This document shows positions 26,534-34,341 of a DNA stretch of 64,000 nt, piece after piece. The stretch lies in the NCBI GenBank assembly GCA_025054775.1, contig JANWZA010000031.1, positions 38,139 to 102,138 of the forward strand, written 5' to 3'. The notes below the pieces were generated by a model. The model saw nothing but the letters and a program-made list of their open reading frames with translations, had not been told where the DNA came from and ran no database searches. Made by a program: the position numbers and the translations under genes. The first letter of the stretch is position 1. Each line of letters starts with the position of its first letter. This stretch comes from Microscillaceae bacterium. Lineage in GTDB: Bacteria; Bacteroidota; Bacteroidia; Cytophagales; Microscillaceae.

Positions 26534-29083
26534 TCAAGAAAGAGGTAGCCGAATTCGAAATGTAGTGCTTTCGTGTGGTAGTATGCTATCTTGTAAAGTA
26601 ATTTCACCTCTTAATTTTTGGACTGCCTTCTCTACGATATAAAGCCCTAATCCATTACCTGTCGAAAGTTCTGAACCTCTAAAAAACATCTCAAAAATAG
26701 ATTTTTGATACCTTTTAGGAATACCTATTCCGTTATCACTTATATAGATATACACGGAGTGATGGTTTGTATCAGCTCTTACCCATACTTGCGGTATGGG
26801 GCTATTATTGAAGCGAATAGCATTTTCTATTAAGTTTTGGAAAATGAGTGTCAAGAATTCTAAATCGGAGTGAAGTATAAGTTCATCTTCAATTCCCCAG
26901 TGAATTTTTGTATTAGTAGGATAAATCAAATAGTGCAAATTATTGTAGATCTCCTCCTCTAAATAAGTCCAGTCAATAATCTCCTCTGCAGTTGGATTTT
27001 TGTAATTGATAGTATGTATCATAATCATCTTATCTAACATCTTATCCATTTTATTAGCAGTAAAACTCACACGTTCTACCAAATGGGCTATATTTTCAGG
27101 AGTAGGTTCCATCTTTACTAACTCCACTAAGCCAAGCATGGTGGTGATAGGGCCTCGGAAGTCATGAGAGATCCGATAGGTAAGCAAATCTAGTTCTTGG
27201 TTAGCTAATTGCAAATTATTAGTTCTTTCCTCTACAATAGCTTCTAGGTGGTCAGTAAGGTTGCGTAGCTCCTCGTTCAAAGTTTGCTGTTCTTCGTAGG
27301 CTTCGTGTAGTTGTTCTTGTTGCATCAAAATTTCATTATTTTTTTCTGCTAGCAAATTACGTTGTGCTAGAATTTCCTCGTTCTTTTGCAATAATGCTTG
27401 ATTTGCCTCTTCTAAGGCTTGTTTTTGGCGCATAATTTCGCGTTCTGCTTCCATACGTTTGTTAGCCTTAAAGGTAATGGTAATCACCTGGCAAACGGAC
27501 TTTACAAATAATACATCTTCGGCACTCCAACATTTAAGCTCTTGAGTTTGCTCACAACATAATACTCCTCCTAATTTACCATCTACGAAAAATGGAACAT
27601 CCAACATGCTCCTTATATTATTTTGGGGAAGGTACTGGTTTTCAAATTCTTTGGTAGCAGGGTGAGCGTAGGCGTCATCGGCTTGAATAATTTTTTCGCT
27701 TTTCAAGAATTCAAAATAGATAGGATAGTTTGCAGCCCCGATAGCTGCTCCTCGGCTGTGGGTTTGTTTATGGTGTTCGTATAGGTCAATGCAAAAGATT
27801 GCGTCAAGTTCAGCGTCATATTTCCACACACTTGCTCTGTTGATTTTGAGTGTAATTGCTGTGGTTTCGGTAATTTGCATTAGAGCGCGGTCTAAATCTC
27901 CAAGTTGAATTTGCTTACTTTTCACAAGTTTAAGTAACACTTTGCCATTCTCTTCTATGCGTCTTTTCTGCTCCTCTAAGAGTTGTTTTTGGTAAATAAT
28001 TTCATTATTCTTTTGTTTAAGTAGTTGGTTAATTTTCTCTTTGCGTATATTTTTACGATAGATAAAGTAAGTAATGGTAGATACTAATGCTAATAGAACA
28101 ACAGCAATAATTATCCAAAGTTGTTGAATTTGCTTTTCTGCTTTGAGTTTATTGATTTGTATTTCTTTTTTTTCATATTCATAGATAGCTTGTACTTCAA
28201 ATAAATGGCGCAGTTTCTCTTCGTTAAACAAGCTATCTTCTAAAGCGATTTGCCTTTTAAGGAAATAAGTGCTTTTTTCATATTCCTTTTTTGCCTCATA
28301 GATTTGAGCTAATACCTCACTTGCTTCTTTGGCACGTAGAGTTTGATGTTGGTTTTGAGCTATTTGGTAACTCTCTAGCCCGTATGAAAGGGCTTTGTCA
28401 TATTCTTGCTTTTTAAGATAGATATATGCCAAGTTTATGATAGTACTGGCAAGAATAGTGCTATCTTTCAGTTCTTTTTTCAAAGCTAAGGCTTGCTCTA
28501 AGTAGCTTAGTGCTAACTCATGTTCTCCTTTTCTACGATATATAGAACCTAAATTATTGAAAGACGTAGCCATTCCATGCTTATCTTTCAATTCAGTATA
28601 AAGTTGATTACTTCTCATACATGCTTCAATGGCATGCGTGTAATCTTGTTGCATACTTAGGCAAACACCTAAACGATTAAAACAAAAAGCTATCTTACTC
28701 TTATCGCCCAGCTTTTCATAAAAGCTTTTAGCTTTTTGGTAATTATATGCCGCTTTTTCCCACACCTCGTGCTTTTCATATACTTTACCAATGCTCTGAT
28801 AGCTTTGAGCAATTCCTGCTAAATCATTTTGCTTTTGAGCCAAGTCTAGAGCTTTTTGAGCATAACGTACAGCATCTTCAGCATCAATGCTTGGAAAGAG
28901 AATAGCAATTTTATTGTAAATATCTATTTTTTGCTTGTCAGGAGCTGTAACGAGGGCTTTTTCAAGGCTATCTAACGAATTTTTTATCTTGTTGATACGT
29001 TTTTGGGGCTGAGCGAACAAATTCAAGTACCCACACAACAACACATTACATAGAAGAGGGAAAAGAAAGGCTATCTTTTTCAT
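26534..29083 (-). CDS. TPR-GAF hybrid sensor histidine kinase
   Basis: An 849-residue membrane sensor kinase. Order: signal peptide (1-25); tetratricopeptide repeats (about 35-290) predicted in the periplasm; a transmembrane helix (about 320-342); coiled coil; a GAF domain (about 385-535); a second coiled coil (about 540-620); HisKA with the phospho-His at 640 (YRISHDFRGPI); and HATPase_c with N box near 754 (LIENAIRFN), DNGIGIP (783-789) and GNGLGLYIV. This architecture is widespread in Bacteroidota. No response regulator is adjacent; the cation exporter gene follows 116 bp downstream. Confidence 0.93.
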   Translation of the reverse strand: MKKIAFLFPLLCNVLLCGYLNLFAQPQKRINKIKNSLDSLEKALVTAPDKQKIDIYNKIAILFPSIDAEDAVRYAQKALDLAQKQNDLAGIAQSYQSIGKVYEKHEVWEKAAYNYQKAKSFYEKLGDKSKIAFCFNRLGVCLSMQQDYTHAIEACMRSNQLYTELKDKHGMATSFNNLGSIYRRKGEHELALSYLEQALALKKELKDSTILASTIINLAYIYLKKQEYDKALSYGLESYQIAQNQHQTLRAKEASEVLAQIYEAKKEYEKSTYFLKRQIALEDSLFNEEKLRHLFEVQAIYEYEKKEIQINKLKAEKQIQQLWIIIAVVLLALVSTITYFIYRKNIRKEKINQLLKQKNNEIIYQKQLLEEQKRRIEENGKVLLKLVKSKQIQLGDLDRALMQITETTAITLKINRASVWKYDAELDAIFCIDLYEHHKQTHSRGAAIGAANYPIYFEFLKSEKIIQADDAYAHPATKEFENQYLPQNNIRSMLDVPFFVDGKLGGVLCCEQTQELKCWSAEDVLFVKSVCQVITITFKANKRMEAEREIMRQKQALEEANQALLQKNEEILAQRNLLAEKNNEILMQQEQLHEAYEEQQTLNEELRNLTDHLEAIVEERTNNLQLANQELDLLTYRISHDFRGPITTMLGLVELVKMEPTPENIAHLVERVSFTANKMDKMLDKMIMIHTINYKNPTAEEIIDWTYLEEEIYNNLHYLIYPTNTKIHWGIEDELILHSDLEFLTLIFQNLIENAIRFNNSPIPQVWVRADTNHHSVYIYISDNGIGIPKRYQKSIFEMFFRGSELSTGNGLGLYIVEKAVQKLRGEITLQDSILPHESTTFRIRLPLS

Positions 29084-29145
29084 GTAATTTGAATTAAGCG
29101 TGCAGGTACCTCTTGTAGAACATTATATTACCATAATACTTCACG

Positions 29146-29153
29146 CAAATATA
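29146..29153 (-). promoter_or_regulatory. putative -7 box for the TPR-GAF kinase
   Basis: Minus-strand TATATTTG fits TAnnTTTG exactly, 63 bp before the kinase start. No clear -33 TTTG. Confidence 0.3.
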
Positions 29154-29363
29154 CGTATTTATTTGAGATAGTGAAAAGATAGTACTCGTGAATGCAATTT
29201 ATTAGAATTTAACAAATATCCTTATTCCATTATGGTTTGAATTTCAACATTTATTATTTGGCAAATCAAATCTAATTTTGGATTTCGGAAAAATCCTACT
29301 TAGCAACCTTCATTTATTGCCTCTCTTTCCTTTCTTTTTTAATGATTTACCCAAATTATTACC

Positions 29364-29371
29364 TATCTTTG
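29364..29371 (+). promoter_or_regulatory. putative -7 box for the DUF262 gene
   Basis: TATCTTTG matches TAnnTTTG, 137 bp before the ATG at 29508, implying a fairly long leader. No clear -33 element. Confidence 0.28.
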
Positions 29372-29507
29372 CAAGTATTACCCATTCTTTGAATAGATAG
29401 TACAAAACTTTTTTGTTGAAGATATACAAGAGAATGCAAATTATGCTCCTCCCGTAAGTCAGAATAGCTAAAATAAAAAAAAGTTCAAGAACAAGCCAAG
29501 AAATCTT

Positions 29508-31469
29508 ATGCAAGCCAGAGAAACCAAGTTACAGGACATGCTAGAAGGAACCAAACAATATGTAGTTCCTCTTTTTCAAAGAACTTACAGTTGGGAGAAA
29601 AAAGAATGGAATATTTTGTGGGAAGACCTCACAGAATTATACGAAATGCCAGAGCCAAGAATACACTTTTTTGGTTCAATCGTTAGCATGCCTACTACCT
29701 CAGTGCCAGAAGGTGTAGCTAAGTATCTTCTTATTGATGGACAGCAACGTTTAACAACGATATCCATTATTCTAACTCTGTTGAGAAATAAAGCCAAAGA
29801 AGAAAAGCAAACTCGCCTGGCTGAAGAAATAAATAATACTTTACTTGTTAATCAATACAAAGACGGCATAGACCGATATAAACTACTACCTACTCAGATA
29901 GATAGAGCTACTTATCAAAATTTAATTGACAATACTAGAACCAACACAAGTAATCTATTACTTGAAGCATATAAATACTTTGAAAGAAAATTGAGACAAG
30001 CAAATTTAGAACTTGAAAGACTTAAAAAAATTATAACTAATTATTTTTCAGTGGTAAGTATTGTTCTTGATGCTAATGAAAACCCCTACGTGGTTTTTGA
30101 GAGCCTCAATGCCAAAGGACAACCTCTCACCCAAGCCGATTTAATTAGAAACTATTTCTTTATGCAAATTCACGTAAACGAACAGGAAAGAGTATATAGA
30201 GAATATTGGCTACCAATGCAAGAAGCACTACAAGAAGATTTGACAGAGTTTATCAGGCATTATCTTATCATGGAAAAAGGAGGTATTATTGGAAAAAATG
30301 ATATTTACTATGTTCTCAAAGACAAAGTTTCAACACAAAATGCGATTGAATACTTATCTAAATTAACAAAATACGCTTCTTACTATCAAAAACTAAAACA
30401 TCCTACCTCTGAGCAAGAGCCTAAGCTTAGAAAAATGTTAGAAAGGCTTAACCGAATTGAAGTAACCACTACTTATCCATTACTACTCAATTTTTACAAC
30501 GACTATGCGAACAGCAGAATTAGTAAAAACGACTTTCTTACCATTCTCAAGTTACTAGAGAATTATCTCGTAAGGAGATTTGTATGCAATTATCCTACTA
30601 ATCGGTTAAATAGTATTTTTTCGAGTATCTATCCGCAAATTCACCCAAATTATCCCATTGAAGGCCTTAAGAATATTCTTCAAGCGAAAGGCTACCCGAA
30701 AGATAACGAATTTTATCAACGATTTCAAGAAACCAAGTTTTATAGTAAAGGAGATGGAAGTATAAAAACTAAACTCATACTTGAAGCTATTGAAGAAAGT
30801 TATAATCACCGAGAAGTTGCTTCTTTTGAAAATTTAACTATTGAGCATATCATGCCACAAACCTTGTCTAAATGGTGGGAGGAACACTTAGGAGAAAACT
30901 GGCAGGAAGTCCACGAACTTTATTTGCATACAATCGGTAACCTAACACTTACAGCTTACAACTCGGAATTATCTAATAAGGACTTTAACACAAAAAAACA
31001 ACGATTTATGGAAAGCCATCTTGAACTGAATAAATATTTCGCACAGGAATCTCAATGGACAAAAGCAGAAATAGAAAAAAGGTCGGAAATTCTTGCAAAA
31101 AAAGCCTTAGAAATATGGAATTACTTCGGTTCTGACAATTCTAACGAAGAGCCAAAAGACGTAACAAAAACCAAACCAAGAAGTTTACAAATTTTAGGGC
31201 AAAATTTCAAGGTAAATTCTTGGAGAGAGGTATTAGAGATAACCCTTAACGAAATTGCTGATTTAGAACCTGAAAAGTTTGAAGTCATTGCCAGCACTTT
31301 CAAAAAATATGTTGGTAAGAATGAAAACAAATTTAGAACTGCTAAAAAACTCAGAAATGGTTATTTTGTAGAAGTAAACCTTTCTGCTCAAAGCATAAAC
31401 AAACTTTGTTACCAAGCTATTCAAACCATTGGACTCTCTTATGAAGACTGGAAAGTAATTACTGAATAA
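29508..31469 (+). CDS. DUF262-DUF1524 (GmrSD-like) protein
   Basis: A 653-residue protein joining both halves of GmrSD-type modification-dependent restriction enzymes. The N-terminal DUF262 domain has QRTYSW (24-29) and DGQQR (77-81), a DNA-binding/NTPase-like fold; DUF1524 has the HNH-like IEHIMPQTL with His447 and then HTIGNLTL and NSELSNKDF. A further C-terminal domain (about 565-653, with NSWREVLEITL and YFVEVNLSAQSINKLC) resembles a domain at the ends of several restriction-associated proteins. No methyltransferase or other defence gene is nearby, so it would act alone, possibly on modified phage DNA. The role is inferred. Confidence 0.88.
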   Translation: MQARETKLQDMLEGTKQYVVPLFQRTYSWEKKEWNILWEDLTELYEMPEPRIHFFGSIVSMPTTSVPEGVAKYLLIDGQQRLTTISIILTLLRNKAKEEKQTRLAEEINNTLLVNQYKDGIDRYKLLPTQIDRATYQNLIDNTRTNTSNLLLEAYKYFERKLRQANLELERLKKIITNYFSVVSIVLDANENPYVVFESLNAKGQPLTQADLIRNYFFMQIHVNEQERVYREYWLPMQEALQEDLTEFIRHYLIMEKGGIIGKNDIYYVLKDKVSTQNAIEYLSKLTKYASYYQKLKHPTSEQEPKLRKMLERLNRIEVTTTYPLLLNFYNDYANSRISKNDFLTILKLLENYLVRRFVCNYPTNRLNSIFSSIYPQIHPNYPIEGLKNILQAKGYPKDNEFYQRFQETKFYSKGDGSIKTKLILEAIEESYNHREVASFENLTIEHIMPQTLSKWWEEHLGENWQEVHELYLHTIGNLTLTAYNSELSNKDFNTKKQRFMESHLELNKYFAQESQWTKAEIEKRSEILAKKALEIWNYFGSDNSNEEPKDVTKTKPRSLQILGQNFKVNSWREVLEITLNEIADLEPEKFEVIASTFKKYVGKNENKFRTAKKLRNGYFVEVNLSAQSINKLCYQAIQTIGLSYEDWKVITE

Positions 31470-31556
31470 ATGAAAAAAGAATGAAGTCTAAAATTTATGA
31501 TACGTAAAGTCTTGTAAACTTTTAGTTAGATATAGTTAGATAGCTAATTTTTTGGC

Positions 31557-33119
31557 TTAATCCCTAAGTAGATCTTTGCGGATAAAGCACCGATAATCTT
31601 GTAATTCTACTAAATGATAACCTGCATTTATCAAGAAATTAAAGTCTTTTGTAGTATAATTTCTCATTTCTTTAAGTAAAATAACAGCGGCATACTCTTT
31701 TTGTTGAATGTTGTGCCTTCGGTTGAAATTGCGATAATGTATGCGTTCATAGAAATCAGGGTGAAGGAGACTCATAGTGCGTAATTGCTTAAATTGTTGG
31801 CTTTGAGCATAGAAGTTGAAAACATGATTACCATCTGCCAAAATAGGATAAGCTACACTTTGAGCCAAGCGAATCACAAAAGCCATATCTTGTTGAGCTT
31901 GTTGATTCTGTTGTAAAGTTTTTTGAAAAGGATAATAGTAAAAATGCCAAGCTAATTCGCATAAAATACTAATTGCCACTCCTGTTTTCAGTTGCAAATT
32001 CAATTTGTTTTGCTCTATAATTTGCCCACAACCTACTGCCAAACCTACCAAAGCAGGCACAAGATAGCTTGTATGGACAGTAAAAATAGCAATTAAAAAT
32101 AGGTAAGCCGTATAGGTCATTAACATCACCTGAATATGTAAGGATACTTCCTTGTTTTTTTGTAAAAAAACTACTGAAATTATTACTAAACAAATAGAAA
32201 ATACAAGATGATTAAGTGCAAAATGTTGTAAAACGCCTATCCAAGAAACGGTTTGGTAATCATCATTTTGAGCAAAAAAGATACGATAAACATAGTAAGC
32301 CCATGATTTGAAGCTGCCGCCACTTCGCCAAAAACCTATTTGTAAAATAGAAATAAACACTACTACTAACGCTAAAATTTGTATTACTTCCTGAAAATAA
32401 CTTCTAAAAACGGTGCTTTTTTGCCTTATAAACCAATTCATTATATAACTTGAAGCACTAAAAGCGATTAGAAAAATGTATGTTTCCAAAGTAAGTATAA
32501 GGCAAGCTATTGAAAAAGCTAATAAAATACGATTTTTTACGTCTTTATGAAGTAAATATTTTTGTAAACAATAGAAAAAGAACAGTCCTACAACAGAAAA
32601 AAAACTATGAAAATTAGCTATTTGATAAGTTTCGTTCAAGTAGTTAGAAGTAAGCAGAAGGCTTGCAACAATTATTCGTAATTCCCAAGTTTGGAGGTAT
32701 AAACAAATTAGCCCTAAAAGTAAAATAAGCAACAAAAAAGACTGTATTTCTACCCAGTGTGAAGGGGAAATTTGATAAATTAAAAGCCAAATGTAAATAG
32801 GTAAAACAGGGTGAAAATGGCGTAAAATGTGCAAATCTTGCTCTTCGGTAGGTAATTTTTGGATTATTTGAGCTATCTGCACACTATCTTTGCATGCTTT
32901 TGCCCAGCTATATTGAGCAAATTGTATAAAATTAGTTGTCTGACTTTCAGTCCAATTTGCCCAGAATCCTTTCTTTAAGGCTTCAAGATAATGCACCTCA
33001 TCCCAAGAGAGTAAACGATTAGCCCTGCTTTGCAAGCTATACAAAAAAAAAGCAATACTGCCAACAAACAGCAGTACTAAAATACCAGCATAAAAATATT
33101 TGAATACTTTGGCTAACAT
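31557..33119 (-). CDS. multi-spanning glycosyltransferase-like membrane protein
   Basis: A roughly 520-residue membrane protein with about 10-11 hydrophobic helices and a soluble C-terminal part (about 435-520). Just after the first helix, LSWDEVHYLEAL carries the Asp-Glu motif seen in GT-C glycosyltransferases (GT39/GT83-like, which use lipid-linked sugars). No signature beyond that is seen, so substrate and family membership are unsure. The ATG at 33119 is preferred, directly before the first helix; an ATG at 33161 would add 14 residues. It stands alone. Confidence 0.7.
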   Translation of the reverse strand: MLAKVFKYFYAGILVLLFVGSIAFFLYSLQSRANRLLSWDEVHYLEALKKGFWANWTESQTTNFIQFAQYSWAKACKDSVQIAQIIQKLPTEEQDLHILRHFHPVLPIYIWLLIYQISPSHWVEIQSFLLLILLLGLICLYLQTWELRIIVASLLLTSNYLNETYQIANFHSFFSVVGLFFFYCLQKYLLHKDVKNRILLAFSIACLILTLETYIFLIAFSASSYIMNWFIRQKSTVFRSYFQEVIQILALVVVFISILQIGFWRSGGSFKSWAYYVYRIFFAQNDDYQTVSWIGVLQHFALNHLVFSICLVIISVVFLQKNKEVSLHIQVMLMTYTAYLFLIAIFTVHTSYLVPALVGLAVGCGQIIEQNKLNLQLKTGVAISILCELAWHFYYYPFQKTLQQNQQAQQDMAFVIRLAQSVAYPILADGNHVFNFYAQSQQFKQLRTMSLLHPDFYERIHYRNFNRRHNIQQKEYAAVILLKEMRNYTTKDFNFLINAGYHLVELQDYRCFIRKDLLRD

Positions 33120-33194
33120 ACCTTCTACCAGAAAACGTTTTTCGGTTTTTACAGCACACAACTAAATTTTAAGTTCGGATTAGAATGAGCAAAA

Positions 33195-33227
33195 TTGGCA
33201 AGTTCTCAAAAAAAACTCCTACTTTTG
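33195..33227 (+). promoter_or_regulatory. putative promoter of the PfkB-type kinase
   Basis: TTGG at 33195-33198 and TACTTTTG at 33220-33227 are spaced 21 bp apart, a good fit to the Bacteroidota -33/-7 promoter, ending 43 bp before the start at 33271. Confidence 0.45.
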
Positions 33228-33270
33228 TAAGCATATTATTTATTTAATCACCTAAATCTTTCACAAAGAT

Positions 33271-34194
33271 ATGTCTTTATTAGTAGTTGGTTCGGTAGCC
33301 CTTGACGGCATAGAAACTCCCTTTGGCAAAGTAGATAAAACGATTGGCGGGTCAGGAACATACATTTCGTTCTCTTCGTCTTATTTTGCTCCCAAAGTAA
33401 ATTTGGTAGCCATAGTAGGCTATGATTTTCCCAAAGAAGCCTTAGCAATGCTTAATCAGCATGGAATAGATACAAGTGGTGTGCAAATCAAAGAAGACCG
33501 AAAGTCCTTTTTTTGGAAAGGCAAATATTACCACGATATGAACTCACGCGATACATTAGTAACCGAGCTCAATGTATTAGCTGATTTTGACCCTATTATT
33601 CCTGAAAAATACCAAGATTGTGAATATTTGATGTTAGGCAACCTCGCCCCTAAAACTCAACAAACTGTCATAAACCGATTGCGGAAACGCCCTAAACTCA
33701 TCATGATGGATACTATGAATTTTTGGATAAGTACCGCCTTAGAGGACTTGCTGCAGACCTTACAAATGGTAGACATACTTTCTATCAATGATGAGGAAGC
33801 CCGCCAACTTTCAGCAGAATATTCTTTGTTAAAAGCAGCAAAAAAGATTTTAACTATGGGACCGAAGTACCTCATCATAAAAAAAGGAGAACATGGAGCT
33901 TTACTTTTCCATAAAGACCAAATTTTCTTTACACCTGCATTACCCTTAGAAGATGTATTTGACCCTACAGGTGCTGGCGATACATTTGCAGGAGGCTTTA
34001 TTGGCTATCTTGCTCAGACTGAAGATATTTCTTTTGAAAACATGAAACGCGCTGTTGTATATGCTTCTGCTATGGCTTCATTTTGTGTAGGCAAGTTCGG
34101 TACAGAAGGACTCATTGGGCTATCGCAAGAGGCAATTCTAAACCGTGTACGCGAATTTGTAGATTTAGTTCAGTTTGAAATTGTGATGGCTTAG
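33271..34194 (+). CDS. PfkB-family carbohydrate kinase
   Basis: Ribokinase-fold sugar or nucleoside kinase of 307 residues. The N-terminal glycine pair region GGSGTYISF (about 28-36) and the C-terminal signature DPTGAGDTFAGGF (231-243) with the catalytic base Asp237 are clear; FFTPALPLEDVFDPTGAGD forms the usual anion hole. The substrate is not evident; Bacteroidota homologues are usually annotated simply as sugar kinases. It has its own promoter-like boxes and a strong terminator 54 bp after the stop, so it is a single-gene unit. Confidence 0.92.
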   Translation: MSLLVVGSVALDGIETPFGKVDKTIGGSGTYISFSSSYFAPKVNLVAIVGYDFPKEALAMLNQHGIDTSGVQIKEDRKSFFWKGKYYHDMNSRDTLVTELNVLADFDPIIPEKYQDCEYLMLGNLAPKTQQTVINRLRKRPKLIMMDTMNFWISTALEDLLQTLQMVDILSINDEEARQLSAEYSLLKAAKKILTMGPKYLIIKKGEHGALLFHKDQIFFTPALPLEDVFDPTGAGDTFAGGFIGYLAQTEDISFENMKRAVVYASAMASFCVGKFGTEGLIGLSQEAILNRVREFVDLVQFEIVMA

Positions 34195-34238
34195 TAAAAT
34201 TTTAGTACCTTTCGTTAGTAAAATTTTAGTACCTTTCG
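34191..34238 (+). repeat. perfect 24-bp tandem duplication
   Basis: Two identical adjacent 24-bp units (34191-34214 and 34215-34238), each TTAGTAAAATTTTAGTACC plus TTTCG. The first unit starts inside the last codon and contains the TAG stop of the PfkB kinase gene; the second unit carries a copy of that stop context. Perfect identity suggests a recent slippage event. Confidence 0.9.
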
Positions 34239-34247
34239 TATAAGGAC

Positions 34248-34283
34248 ACCTCATAGCACTTAAAAATGCTTTGAGGTTTTTTT
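34248..34283 (+). terminator. intrinsic terminator of the PfkB-type kinase
   Basis: Stem ACCTCA / TGAGGT extended by AGCA / TGCT after one mismatch (34248-34258 with 34267-34277), 8-nt loop, then a seven-T run. Good rho-independent structure on the plus strand. Confidence 0.85.
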
Positions 34284-34313
34284 GTATTTTTTGTATAAAA
34301 ATTTATACTTTTG
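34281..34313 (+). promoter_or_regulatory. putative promoter of the patatin-like gene
   Basis: TTTG at 34281-34284 and TACTTTTG at 34306-34313, 21 bp apart, fit the Bacteroidota consensus. The -33 box overlaps the T-run of the preceding terminator. The ATG at 34342 is 28 bp downstream. Confidence 0.5.
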
Positions 34314-34341
34314 TAAGACATCCCTCATTACTGTTGTGGAT

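Larger units (their letters stand above)
29084..29507. other. 424-bp kinase / DUF262 divergent region
   Basis: No convincing gene. It holds two TAnnTTTG-like boxes: minus-strand TATATTTG at 29146-29153 for the histidine kinase and plus-strand TATCTTTG at 29364-29371 for the DUF262 gene. A 67-codon minus-strand reading frame near its right end looks like chance. Confidence 0.45.

Noticed and set aside
29310..29513. 67-codon minus-strand frame before the DUF262 gene
   Set aside because: Low-complexity hydrophobic and Lys-rich, overlaps a promoter-like box and the DUF262 start, no recognisable family; most likely chance in AT-rich DNA.
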